Source: Alteromonas macleodii ATCC 27126
GTDB taxonomy: Bacteria > Pseudomonadota > Gammaproteobacteria > Enterobacterales > Alteromonadaceae
Length of the DNA: 64,000 nt
Direction: 5' to 3'
NCBI RefSeq assembly: GCF_000172635.2
Contig: NC_018632.1
Location: forward strand, 3,100,001 to 3,164,000
The position numbers were made by a program, and so were the translations under genes. Shown here piece after piece: positions 1 to 8,198 of this stretch (positions within the stretch are counted from its first letter, which is position 1; each line of letters begins with the position of its first letter). A model generated the notes under the pieces. The model was not told where the DNA came from. It saw only the letters and a list, made by a program, of their open reading frames with translations, and searched no databases.

Positions 1-522
1 CTTTCACATTGGCAGTTCAAACCCGGTCTCGCAATGTCGATAAATGTATCAGTCGCGCAGCTGCTCGATGACAGCTTCTTTAAAGTTTTAGACAATGCCC
101 TCAGCACAACTAAAATTTCACCAGAACGTCTCTATCTAGAAATAACTGAAAGCGTATTCGCTATTGATAAAGATCTAGTGACTAAACGAGTGAGCGAACT
201 CGTAGCCCGCGATGTCAAAATATCAATTGATGACTTTGGTACAGGTTATTCATCTTTAAACCGTCTTCAATCTATGCCATTCAATTTTATTAAAATTGAC
301 CGCTCTTTTATACAGAATAGCTCTGAAGAGAGTGATACCATAATAAGAGCGACACTTTTAATGGCTAAAGAGTTTGGCTGTAAAACCATTGCAGAGGGCA
401 TCGAAACTGAGCAGCAAAGGCAACACTTGTCCCAGCTTGGAACCGACTATTTGCAAGGCTTTTACTTCGCTAGACCAATGAACGCCAACGACCTTATTTC
501 TTGGTATAACGAAAACTACTAA
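1..522 (+). CDS. EAL-domain protein, C-terminal part (5' end outside window)
   Basis: The reading frame is open from base 1, so the gene begins upstream of the window; the ATG at 34 is internal. EAL domains hydrolyse cyclic di-GMP to pGpG. The visible part covers the second half of the domain: EITES (about residue 42 of the visible part), then the metal-loop motif [10 protein letters not shown], the lysine/aspartate segment [16 protein letters not shown], and the closing [11 protein letters not shown]. All of these are intact, which fits a catalytically competent enzyme, but the EAL signature itself and any GGDEF, PAS or membrane part lie outside. It ends 5 bases before tdk. The family assignment is certain; activity is inferred. 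Confidence 0.93.
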   Translation, partial: LSHWQFKPGLAMSINVSVAQLLDDSFFKVLDNALSTTKISPERLYLEITESVFAIDKDLVTKRVSELVARDVKISIDDFGTGYSSLNRLQSMPFNFIKIDRSFIQNSSEESDTIIRATLLMAKEFGCKTIAEGIETEQQRQHLSQLGTDYLQGFYFARPMNANDLISWYNENY

Positions 523-527
523 TAACC

Positions 528-1106
528 ATGGCTCAACTTTATTTTTATTACTCTGCAATGAACGCAGGGAAGTCTACATCACTCCTCCAATCAGCTTATA
601 ACTACCGTGAACGCGGTATGCATTCCGTGATTTATACCGCAGCGCTAGATGATCGGTACGGCGTTGGGAAAGTCACTTCTCGTATCGGCTTACAAGCAGA
701 TGCCAAGCTATACGCAAAAGGCGATGATTTGTTTGCCTCAATAAGCAAAGACTGCGAAGCGTTAAAGCCCGACTGCATTTTTATTGACGAAGCACAGTTC
801 TTAACAAAGGCACAAGTAAAGCAGCTAGTGGACGTAGTTGATGAACTTGATGTGCCGGTACTAGCCTACGGCCTGCGTACCGACTTTTTAGGTGAAACCT
901 TTGAAGGCAGTCACTATTTGTTGGCTTGGGCAGATAAACTATCTGAACTAAAAACCGTTTGCCATTGCGGCAAAAAAGCAAGTTTCGTGGTGCGTTTAGA
1001 CGAAAATGGCAATGCAGTAAAAAATGGTGATCAAGTACAAATTGGCGGCAACGACACCTATGAATCAATGTGTCGCAAGCACTTTAAAGAACTCGTTTGG
1101 GACTAA
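528..1106 (+). CDS. tdk: Thymidine kinase (type II, TK1-like)
   Basis: Phosphorylates thymidine to dTMP with ATP in the cytoplasmic salvage pathway. The 192-residue length is typical for bacterial TK1-like enzymes. The P-loop near residues 8-16 (SAMNAGKST), the Walker-B-like FIDEAQF near 86-92, the lasso segment after it, and the zinc-binding cysteines in CHCGKKA (about 145) and MCRKH (about 182) are all present. The start codon follows the upstream stop by 5 bases; no strong Shine-Dalgarno sequence is visible, so translation may be coupled to the EAL gene. The upstream gene is functionally unrelated, so co-transcription is only an inference. Confidence 0.97.
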   Translation: MAQLYFYYSAMNAGKSTSLLQSAYNYRERGMHSVIYTAALDDRYGVGKVTSRIGLQADAKLYAKGDDLFASISKDCEALKPDCIFIDEAQFLTKAQVKQLVDVVDELDVPVLAYGLRTDFLGETFEGSHYLLAWADKLSELKTVCHCGKKASFVVRLDENGNAVKNGDQVQIGGNDTYESMCRKHFKELVWD

Positions 1107-1348
1107 ATCCAAACGTCGAGTAACCTAACTAAAATAAGCGGTCACTGAACCTCATATCTGTTGCGGGCTATAGCATTTATTGTCCGCTTCTCATTCTCTA
1201 AAAAATTTGCCACTCCCCCTTCTGCTCTTTGCCAGATTTCAATCGGCGTTATCCAAACTTTCTCGGTACTATCTAGAGGTAGTAAGAAAAAGCATTAAGC
1301 ATTCTTGCTAGCCAAGAATAACCGTTTATGACCTGTATTTAAAAACAC

Positions 1349-1370
1349 TTTTCTTAAACAATTAAGAAAA
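1349..1370. promoter_or_regulatory. Inverted repeat upstream of TonB receptor
   Basis: Arms TTTTCTTAA and TTAAGAAAA are perfectly complementary and separated by four bases, ending 87 bases before the receptor start codon. The size and symmetry fit a dimeric repressor site. The binding protein is unknown; the LacI regulator at 6030-7055 is one candidate. Confidence 0.4.
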
Positions 1371-1401
1371 CACTTGCGTATGAGTAAAACAACTACTATT
1401 G

Positions 1402-1415
1402 TTAAAACGTTGTAA
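1402..1415. promoter_or_regulatory. CG-centred LacI-type half-palindrome upstream of TonB receptor
   Basis: The sequence TTAAAACGTTGTAA has the AACGTT core typical of LacI-family operators and resembles the perfect TTAAACGTTTAA found at 7153-7164 upstream of the lacI-type gene. It lies 43 bases before the receptor start. The assignment is by similarity of two sites in one locus only. Confidence 0.35.
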
Positions 1416-1457
1416 ATAATAAAACCTTTGTTTAACACACTCAGCAAGGTATGACTC

Positions 1458-4361
1458 ATGAAGCACACCAGTACGTTTAAACCTGCGTTAATCGCTATTT
1501 CAATTACCGCCGCCCTTAACAGCGGTTCAGTAGTAGCACAAGACACACCAGACGACGAACAAGTAGAAATTATTCAAGTTTCGGGTATTCGAGGCTCTTT
1601 GATGCGCGCCCAAGCGGTGAAAATGGACAACGATTCCATTGTTGAGGCCATTTCCGCAGAAGACATCGGTAAGCTTCCAGACTCTTCAATCGCAGAATCA
1701 CTTGCCCGCTTGCCAGGCCTATCAGGTGAGCGCGTAGGCGGACGAACGTCGGGTATTTCGGTACGTGGCTTCAAAGAAGACTTTACCGGCACCTCACTGA
1801 ACGGACGAGAACTTATTGGTATTGGCGACAACCGTGGCGTAGAGTACGACTTATACCCTGCTGAAATCATGACAGGCGCCACTATTTACAAAACCTCTGA
1901 CGCGTCGCTTATTGTCCAAGGTATTGGCGGTACAGTAGACTTGCAAACAGTACGCCCTCTAGCAGCCCAGGAAACCCTTACCGTCACTGGGGTCTACGAA
2001 CTTGGTGGCAACGATTCAGATAATCCAGAATTCGACAATAGCGGCAACCGTTTTGCCCTTTCCTTTGTAGAAAAGTTTGCCGATGACACGGTAGGTCTCG
2101 CACTTGCCATTGCATCAACGGAGTCCCCCAGAAACGAGAGAAAATACGGTGTTTGGGGTTATGGTGAGAATGACGATGGCCAAGTGCTTCCGTTTGGTTT
2201 AGACACTCAGGCTATTAGCCGCGTGCTAGAACGCGACACGATTTCAGCCATTCTTCAATGGCGTCCCACCGATAGACTAGACATTGTTTTTGATGCGCTA
2301 GATATTGATTATTCCGACTCAGGTGTTATTCGCGGTTTCATCGAACCCTTCGCTGCGGCAAATGTAAGTGGTACAGGCATTAACAACTCGGGCACGCAAG
2401 TTAACGCGAATCCAGTACTGCGTACAGATCCCGCGCAAAAAGATGGCGAGCTTCAAACCTTCGGTTTAAATATCAAATACGACATAACCGATGAGTGGTC
2501 TCTTACTTTAGACGTGGCGGACAGTGAGTCGAACAAACGTGACTTGCGTGGTGAATCATACGCTGGTTTAGCGCGTTCTGGTGCGCTCGGCGAAGGGCAA
2601 TTAGGTTCACGTCAATTCGAAATGAGCACTGATGGTATTTACTTTACCGGCAGTAGCGGCCTTGATGCATTCTCTGATCCCACCATGTTACAGCTTGCGG
2701 GTCCTCAAGTTTGGGGGGGCGGTATGGCTAACATTGCCGATCAGTTTACCACCGATGTTCTACAGGCAAATGGTCAACCTTACAGCTATTTCAACGCCCA
2801 AGATGGCTTCCTGAACTTTGCTGATTTTGAAGAAGAGCTGACCACAATACGTTTTGAGGCAGTTGGTTATGTAGATTGGGGAATCTTCAACACTTTTACG
2901 GCCGGCGTAAACTATAGCGACCGATACAAAGCAAAAGATAACAAAGGTTTCTTCGCAACCGCATCATCTTATCCATTTTCTGAAGCGATCCCTGAGCAGT
3001 ATCTGTACAACGGCTTAGCTGACTTAACCTGGGCTGGCATGGGTTACGTTGTAGCCTACGACGGCTTTGCCCCTTACAACGATGGTGAATATACGCTTAA
3101 TGATGCAGGGCTTCTAGAGCCTGATCGTTTAGGTGATACCTACACCATTGATGAAGAAGTAACTACATTGTACGCCCAGCTAGACTTTGAGACTGAAGTT
3201 CAAGGTTTCAATGTAAAAGGTAACGTGGGTGCACAATATGTACAAACGGACCAAAGCTCAACGGGTTTCATTGGTATTGTAGGCCCGAACTTTGCCGTGT
3301 GTGACGACGATGGCAACCAAGTGGTCGATGCGGACTGTATTATTACCGATGGCGACGATTACTCTCACTTCCTGCCTAGCCTGAACGTAAGTGTCGAACT
3401 TAATGAGAATCGCTACCTGCGCTTGGCGGCATCGAAAACCATTAGTCGAGCGCGTATCGACCAAATGAAAGCATCGGGCTTTGTTAAGTTTGATCAAAAT
3501 ATTGAGCTGATTGCCACAGAGAATTCTGAGGCGGCGGTGAGAGAGTTCGGGTCACCTTGGTCTAAATTTACAGGTAACCCAACCCTTCGTCCGTTAGAAG
3601 CCAACAACTTTGACATTTCATTTGAAAACTACTTCGAGGAAGAAGGTTATGTCTCGATTGCGCTTTTCTATAAAGATTTGGTCAATTGGACCCGCGACGG
3701 TAACCAGCTTATTGATTTCACGAATGACGTGACCAATGACGGTGCTAACTACTTCATCCCTGGATTCCATGACAGGATCGTGGATGTTGCTGGTAACTAC
3801 GGCCCGCAAGACACGCCTTACGAAGTGGGCGATTTAGTAACTCCGCCAGACCAAGGCTTCTATTCATTCTTCGAAGATGGCCTAAAAGGTGAAATGAAAG
3901 GGGTTGAGCTAACGGCCAATGTTCCTTTGAGAATGCTCACTGACTCTCTGGATGGATTTGGTATTGCCGCTTCTGCAACAATCCTAGATGCGGAGCTTGA
4001 AGATGGAACAGCCATTCCAGGCCAATCAGACAATACGTACAGCATTACAGCGTACTATGAGATGAACGGCTTTGAGATTAGGGTTGCGGCAACCGATCGT
4101 TCTGAGTTCCTCACATATCAGCGTGGAGGTTCAAACAAAATTGAGCCAGCAACTCGTAACGCCGTTACCCAAGTCGATGCTCAAATTAGCTACGATTTTG
4201 CAGATAGCGGAATTGAGTACTTGGAAGGGCTAAGAGTATCGTTACAAGGCGTCAACCTGACTGATGAGAAAGAAGAAACCATTGATGATGCGGGCATTGT
4301 TACGCTCCGCCGCGAGTTTGGTCCTTCTTATATGCTAAACCTCAACTATTCGTTCTATTAA
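1458..4361 (+). CDS. TonB-dependent receptor (Caulobacter type)
   Basis: A 967-residue outer-membrane receptor that imports a bulky substrate using TonB energy. Residues 1-27 form a signal peptide ending in SVVAQD. A TonB-box-like stretch (EIIQVSGI) follows near residues 35-42. The plug domain is near residues 55-165, with IGKLPDSSIAESLARLPG and the VRGF motif, and the protein ends in the aromatic residue of LNLNYSFY, as expected for a beta-barrel. The plug is of the type annotated as Caulobacter-type receptors, often sugar-linked. An AAGG ribosome-binding site lies 8-9 bases before the ATG. The halogenase-like gene follows in the same direction. The substrate cannot be read from sequence; a plant or algal glycan is inferred from the LacI neighbour. 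Confidence 0.95.
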   Translation: MKHTSTFKPALIAISITAALNSGSVVAQDTPDDEQVEIIQVSGIRGSLMRAQAVKMDNDSIVEAISAEDIGKLPDSSIAESLARLPGLSGERVGGRTSGISVRGFKEDFTGTSLNGRELIGIGDNRGVEYDLYPAEIMTGATIYKTSDASLIVQGIGGTVDLQTVRPLAAQETLTVTGVYELGGNDSDNPEFDNSGNRFALSFVEKFADDTVGLALAIASTESPRNERKYGVWGYGENDDGQVLPFGLDTQAISRVLERDTISAILQWRPTDRLDIVFDALDIDYSDSGVIRGFIEPFAAANVSGTGINNSGTQVNANPVLRTDPAQKDGELQTFGLNIKYDITDEWSLTLDVADSESNKRDLRGESYAGLARSGALGEGQLGSRQFEMSTDGIYFTGSSGLDAFSDPTMLQLAGPQVWGGGMANIADQFTTDVLQANGQPYSYFNAQDGFLNFADFEEELTTIRFEAVGYVDWGIFNTFTAGVNYSDRYKAKDNKGFFATASSYPFSEAIPEQYLYNGLADLTWAGMGYVVAYDGFAPYNDGEYTLNDAGLLEPDRLGDTYTIDEEVTTLYAQLDFETEVQGFNVKGNVGAQYVQTDQSSTGFIGIVGPNFAVCDDDGNQVVDADCIITDGDDYSHFLPSLNVSVELNENRYLRLAASKTISRARIDQMKASGFVKFDQNIELIATENSEAAVREFGSPWSKFTGNPTLRPLEANNFDISFENYFEEEGYVSIALFYKDLVNWTRDGNQLIDFTNDVTNDGANYFIPGFHDRIVDVAGNYGPQDTPYEVGDLVTPPDQGFYSFFEDGLKGEMKGVELTANVPLRMLTDSLDGFGIAASATILDAELEDGTAIPGQSDNTYSITAYYEMNGFEIRVAATDRSEFLTYQRGGSNKIEPATRNAVTQVDAQISYDFADSGIEYLEGLRVSLQGVNLTDEKEETIDDAGIVTLRREFGPSYMLNLNYSFY

Positions 4362-4380
4362 AAGGGACTATCCCTTTTGA
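4360..4380 (+). terminator. Hairpin at the stop codon of the TonB receptor gene
   Basis: AAAAGGGA (4360-4367) pairs with TCCCTTTT (4371-4378) across a three-base loop, starting inside the stop codon. The 3' arm ends in four T. It looks like a weak intrinsic terminator that could lower expression of the halogenase-like gene relative to the receptor. Confidence 0.55.
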
Positions 4381-4428
4381 ACGTACGAAAATAATGGCAC
4401 GCATCTTTAGATAGTGGATACGTGCCTT

Positions 4429-4461
4429 GCATTACTGCCATGTAAAGTGTGGCAGTAATGC
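4429..4461 (+). other. 12-bp perfect hairpin between receptor and halogenase-like gene
   Basis: GCATTACTGCCA (4429-4440) and TGGCAGTAATGC (4450-4461) form a perfect 12-bp stem with a nine-base loop. No T-tract follows, so it is not a standard intrinsic terminator. It could be an mRNA processing or stability element, or a protein-binding site for a second promoter 50 bases before the next gene. Confidence 0.5.
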
Positions 4462-4511
4462 GCAACTCTGATACTGTTTAATTTCACCCTTCTTTTATTG
4501 CAGAGCCTTTA

Positions 4512-6014
4512 ATGACAACACCACACCGAATTGTTATTGCTGGAGGCGGCACAGCAGGTTGGATGGCTGCCAACCTTTTAGCTCACCGCTGGGCTAATCA
4601 AGCTGTGACCATCACACTCATAGAATCAGAAGACATTGGCACAATAGGCGTAGGCGAAGGCTCGACACCTACTCTCAAGCGTTTCTTCCAAACTCTTGAT
4701 ATTCCCGAGTATGATTGGATGGAAGAGTGCCAAGCAACGTATAAAGTTAATATCAAGTTCACGGGCTGGAATGGCAATAATTCACACAGCTACTCTCATC
4801 CCTTTATTAGCCAGCTAGATGTTTTTAGTGAACGGGCATTTCACGTTAATGCCTTAACCAGAAGGCTGGGTCTCGATGTTGAAACTCGACCTGATAAGTT
4901 TCTTATGGCGGGGTATTTGGCAAAGAAAAACCTTGCCCCTCTTCCCTCACATAATTTTCCATTCGATATAGAATACGGCTACCACTTTGACTCTCTAAAA
5001 CTTGGACGATTCTTACGCGAGCTCGCTAAATCAAAAGGCGTATATCACGTTGTTGGTAATATTGAATCGGTGCATACCTCACCATCTGGCGACATTTCAC
5101 ATCTCGTTTGTCAAGACGGACAAAAACTTGATGGAGATCTGTTCATAGATTGCACGGGTTTTTCAGGACTCCTTTTACAAAAGACGCTAGGCGTACCGTT
5201 TAGGGACTTTAGTGACAACCTATTCAATGACTCGGCCGTTGTGTTGCCTACACCAGCATGCGCTAATTTACCGGTTGAAACCGAGTCGGTTGCCATGTCG
5301 AACGGTTGGCGTTGGCAGATACCGCTTCGCAACCGCACGGGAAACGGATATGTGTATAGTCAGCAGTACCAAGAGAAAGACGCTGCAGAATGTGAATTGC
5401 GACGCGCATTGGGGATGGAAAATACCGACGTTGAAGCAAAGCATTTATCTATGCGTGTAGGTCAATGTGAAAGACACTGGGAGAAGAATTGTCTTGCACT
5501 AGGCTTATCGCAAGGGTTTATTGAGCCTTTAGAAGCAACGGCACTACACCTAGTTCAAACGAGCATCGAGCTTTTCGCGGACAACTATTCTTTCAACGAA
5601 ACAAGTGCTCAACAGAGACAGGCGTTTAATCGGGAAGTTTCAGAGCGCTTTGAACGCGTCCGAGATTATATCGTGTGTCATTACAAGCTAAACGGGCGCA
5701 ACGACAGTGACTATTGGAGAGACAACAGAGCTAACATGAAGCTGTCCGAATCACTGCTTAGTTTACTTGATGTGTGGTACAGAAAAGGGGATATTGTTGA
5801 GGAAATAAAGCGGCAAGGTATTGGTCGACATTTCAGCACTACGTCATGGCACTGTTTGTTGTCTGGCTATGGTGTATACCCGCCACCGGCACTCAATCAG
5901 CCCGCTTCTTTGAAGGAAAGCGGCGATCTTTTTGAAGAAAAGAAACTTGCCGCATTTTTTAATCGCTGCTCGTTAAACTTTGATAAGCAATCTGCCTTAT
6001 TTAACGCGGGCTGA
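4512..6014 (+). CDS. Flavin-dependent tryptophan halogenase family protein
   Basis: A 500-residue FAD protein of the tryptophan halogenase (PrnA-like) family. An N-terminal dinucleotide fold (GGGTAGWMAA, residues 11-20) is followed by GVGEGSTPTL (about 46-55). The lysine that matches the catalytic Lys79 of PrnA is present in YKVNIKF (K82). The family signature WRWQIP is at about residue 265, and the segment holding the active-site glutamate, FIEPLEAT, is near 337. All key motifs are therefore intact. Genes of this family commonly sit beside TonB-dependent receptors in sugar-utilisation loci of Alteromonadales, Xanthomonadales and Caulobacter, where no halogenated product is known. Real halogenation is possible but not shown. 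It converges on the LacI-type gene, 15 bases away. Confidence 0.9.
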   Translation: MTTPHRIVIAGGGTAGWMAANLLAHRWANQAVTITLIESEDIGTIGVGEGSTPTLKRFFQTLDIPEYDWMEECQATYKVNIKFTGWNGNNSHSYSHPFISQLDVFSERAFHVNALTRRLGLDVETRPDKFLMAGYLAKKNLAPLPSHNFPFDIEYGYHFDSLKLGRFLRELAKSKGVYHVVGNIESVHTSPSGDISHLVCQDGQKLDGDLFIDCTGFSGLLLQKTLGVPFRDFSDNLFNDSAVVLPTPACANLPVETESVAMSNGWRWQIPLRNRTGNGYVYSQQYQEKDAAECELRRALGMENTDVEAKHLSMRVGQCERHWEKNCLALGLSQGFIEPLEATALHLVQTSIELFADNYSFNETSAQQRQAFNREVSERFERVRDYIVCHYKLNGRNDSDYWRDNRANMKLSESLLSLLDVWYRKGDIVEEIKRQGIGRHFSTTSWHCLLSGYGVYPPPALNQPASLKESGDLFEEKKLAAFFNRCSLNFDKQSALFNAG

Positions 6015-6032
6015 ACCTCTTGGCTCAGCCTA
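6009..6032. terminator. Short hairpin between convergent halogenase and lacI-type genes
   Basis: GGCTGA at the end of the halogenase gene pairs with TCAGCC about ten bases later, filling the space between two convergent stop codons. The stem is short (6 bp) and lacks a T-tract, so termination strength is doubtful. Confidence 0.35.
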
Positions 6033-7055
6033 TACCGTCTCGCCGACTTGCAATTCAAAAGGCAGCGTACTCTTTGCTGTTACTTGATTAAGCAATGCTT
6101 TTGTTGCTTCTACGCCTTTGCCACTGCTGGATTGGCAAACTGTAGTAAGACGCGGGCGCGCACGCTCGGCTTCCCCAATACCATCAAACCCTGTAATTTT
6201 CAGCTCTTCCGGTACCTTAATATTCATATCCAAGGCTAAGTGAAGTAGCTCAAGTGCTATAATGTCACTCATACACAAAACCACATTAGGTCTTGGAGAG
6301 CTGGTCAGTACTTCTTTGGCTGCCTGTCTTGCAAAGTGTCTGTCACTTTCTGGAAGGTGCCAAATACGCTCATTGCTTACCGTGATGTTCTTTTCTTCAG
6401 CGGCCCTTAAATAACCATCAAGTCGACGGTGAGCAATTGAGCTGTCTACGTCAATCAACGGACTATCGTAAATACGACATGTAGAAGGCGAGTCAATCAG
6501 GCGAAGCCCAAAGATTGCCACATTGTCACCTTCATTTAACGCATGAGACGCAACGCGATAGGCCGCCTCTTCGTTATCAATATTAATAGATGGCTTGTCT
6601 TCGATATCAAAGTCAACGGTGACCACAGGTTTTGGCGACACTGCCAACTCCGCTACCAAGTTGCTGTTGCGCGGTTGTCCGTAACAGATAAAACCATCAA
6701 CAAAATCTACAACATCAAGAATGCTGTCAGAGTCGCCCGCGTACAGTAACAAATGCTTGCCATTTTCTTGAAGCGCAGAAGAAACACCTTTAATAAAAGT
6801 ACTCGCGACGGGGTCACTCACCATATATGAAATGCTGTCGGCTAATACTAAAGCCACAATATTTGATGTGCCCTTTCTGAGGATCTGTGCTGCTTTATTG
6901 GGGCCGCTGTAACCAATCTTTTTGCACTGCGCTAAAATCTCTTCGCGCTTCGCTTTTGATAATTGGTCCGGGCGGTTAAATGCATTTGAAATGGTTGCCG
7001 TTGAAACGCCCAACTGTTCAGCAACATCTTTTAGGGTAAGTTTTGTTTTATTCAT
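6030..7055 (-). CDS. LacI-family transcriptional regulator
   Basis: A 341-residue repressor with an N-terminal LacI helix-turn-helix (LTLKDVAEQLGVSTATISNAF, about residues 6-27) and the hinge region, followed by a periplasmic-binding-protein-like effector domain (about 60-330) with the usual TGFDGIGEAERARPRLTTV segment. It probably represses the neighbouring receptor and halogenase-like genes until a sugar inducer binds. A perfect CG-centred 12-bp palindrome upstream (7153-7164) suggests autoregulation, and a related site lies in front of the receptor. The effector is unknown. It is transcribed in the same direction as upp, but a terminator-like hairpin separates them. Confidence 0.94.
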   Translation of the reverse strand: MNKTKLTLKDVAEQLGVSTATISNAFNRPDQLSKAKREEILAQCKKIGYSGPNKAAQILRKGTSNIVALVLADSISYMVSDPVASTFIKGVSSALQENGKHLLLYAGDSDSILDVVDFVDGFICYGQPRNSNLVAELAVSPKPVVTVDFDIEDKPSINIDNEEAAYRVASHALNEGDNVAIFGLRLIDSPSTCRIYDSPLIDVDSSIAHRRLDGYLRAAEEKNITVSNERIWHLPESDRHFARQAAKEVLTSSPRPNVVLCMSDIIALELLHLALDMNIKVPEELKITGFDGIGEAERARPRLTTVCQSSSGKGVEATKALLNQVTAKSTLPFELQVGETV

Positions 7056-7105
7056 TATTTTTAGCTCTTTTCACGAAACTAACTACCCAGATTTAAAAAC
7101 AAAAA

Positions 7106-7135
7106 AGGGTAGCAAGCGTGCGCTCTGACTACCCT
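7106..7135 (-). terminator. Intrinsic terminator between upp and the lacI-type gene
   Basis: On the minus strand AGGGTAG (7135-7129) pairs with CTACCCT (7112-7106), followed by a T-rich tract at 7105-7096. It would terminate upp transcription. A third segment, GGGTAG on the minus strand at 7088-7083, could instead pair with the middle segment, giving an alternative fold in the leader of the lacI-type gene. Confidence 0.6.
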
Positions 7136-7152
7136 CTGACTATATCATTAAC

Positions 7153-7164
7153 TTAAACGTTTAA
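7153..7164. promoter_or_regulatory. Candidate LacI-family operator (perfect 12-bp palindrome)
   Basis: TTAAACGTTTAA is perfectly symmetric around a central CG, the standard form of LacI-family operators. It lies about 100 bases upstream of the lacI-type start codon. The likely ligand is the adjacent regulator itself. Confidence 0.5.
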
Positions 7165-7240
7165 CGCGTGAAATTTAGCGCTAATTCGATGAGTTGTGTA
7201 ACAAATTGCTCAATGGCTTAATTTTTAGAGATTTTCGCTC

Positions 7241-7870
7241 TTAGCGCGTGCCAAAGATTTTGTCTCCAGCATCTCCTAATCCCGGTAGGATATAGCCTTT
7301 CTCATTCAATCTATCATCGATTGCGGCGGTAAAGATATCAACATCAGGGTGTGCTTCAACAACGGCTTTAATGCCTTCAGGCGCAGCAACAAGGAATAGT
7401 CCCATTATTCTTCGACACCCTTTCTTTTTCAGAAGGTCGATTGTTGCAATCAACGTACCGCCTGTTGCCAGCATGGGGTCAACAATCAGTGCGGTACGTT
7501 CATCAATGTTTTTTACTACCTTGTCAAAATAGGCAACTGGCTGCAGTGTATCTTCATCACGGTACAGACCGACTACACTAATCTTCGCATTTGGAATAAG
7601 TTCCAGTACGCCTTCAAGCATACCTAAGCCAGCACGAAGAATAGGGACAACAGTAATTTTCTTACCTTTAATTTGTCTTACTTCTACCTCATCCCCCGAC
7701 CAGCTTTTAATCGTCGCTCTTTCAGTAGGCAGTGTTCGCGTTGCTTCATAAGTCAGAAGGTTCCCTACTTCAGAGGCAAGCTCGCGAAAATCTTTGCTGC
7801 TAATTTTAGCGTATCGCATAAGCCCTAGTTTGTGCGCAATAAGCGGGTGGGTAATTTCGTGAACGGCCAT
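7241..7870 (-). CDS. upp: Uracil phosphoribosyltransferase
   Basis: Converts uracil and PRPP to UMP in pyrimidine salvage. The length (209 residues) is standard. Visible hallmarks are [16 protein letters not shown] (about 78-93), the PRPP-binding loop [22 protein letters not shown] (about 128-149, with the acidic residue before PMLATGGT) and the C-terminal uracil-binding stretch [17 protein letters not shown]. An AAGGAGTC ribosome-binding site is visible before the ATG on the minus strand. It is a housekeeping gene; no uracil permease lies beside it here. A terminator-like hairpin follows at 7135-7106. Confidence 0.97.
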   Translation of the reverse strand: MAVHEITHPLIAHKLGLMRYAKISSKDFRELASEVGNLLTYEATRTLPTERATIKSWSGDEVEVRQIKGKKITVVPILRAGLGMLEGVLELIPNAKISVVGLYRDEDTLQPVAYFDKVVKNIDERTALIVDPMLATGGTLIATIDLLKKKGCRRIMGLFLVAAPEGIKAVVEAHPDVDIFTAAIDDRLNEKGYILPGLGDAGDKIFGTR

Positions 7871-8198
7871 GTAAGACTCCTTGTAATCGATTTAGCTATA
7901 TTTTAACCCAGAAGTATTTTAGTTAAAGCGATTAGTCGTAAAAATATGTTTATTCAATGCTTTAAAACTCCACATCAACGCTAGACAGAGTGGATAAATG
8001 CTATAACCTAGTGCGTAGGCTATAGCCACAGTTCGTGGCGCAATTCACGATCATGAATGTATAGCGCTCGCTATGAATTGTCGTAGTTACGCGCTAATGA
8101 GATCGATTGAGAAAGTTTCAGGAAGTTCAATTTTCTCATAACAGCCGAATCAAACTTACTATTCAAACCATGTTTATCTATGTCAAAAGGAATTGTTT
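7871..8198. other. Intergenic region between divergent upp and pectinacetylesterase-like gene
   Basis: About 330 bases with no credible open frame. It must hold the promoters for both divergent genes. Several short dyads (for example around 8010-8030 and 8055-8095) are visible, none strong enough to name. Confidence 0.5.

Larger units (their letters stand above)
1107..1457. other. Intergenic region upstream of the TonB receptor
   Basis: About 350 bases without a credible gene. It holds three dyads: a 7-bp-arm dyad at 1301-1319 (ATTCTTG/CAAGAAT), a 9-bp-arm dyad at 1349-1370 (TTTTCTTAA/TTAAGAAAA), and a CG-centred TTAAAACGTTGTAA at about 1402-1415. All lie within 160 bases of the receptor start codon and are candidate promoter or operator elements. 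Confidence 0.6.

Noticed and set aside
8193..8198. TTG start for the pectinacetylesterase-like gene
   Set aside because: The ATG two codons later has a better-placed AAAAGG ribosome-binding site.
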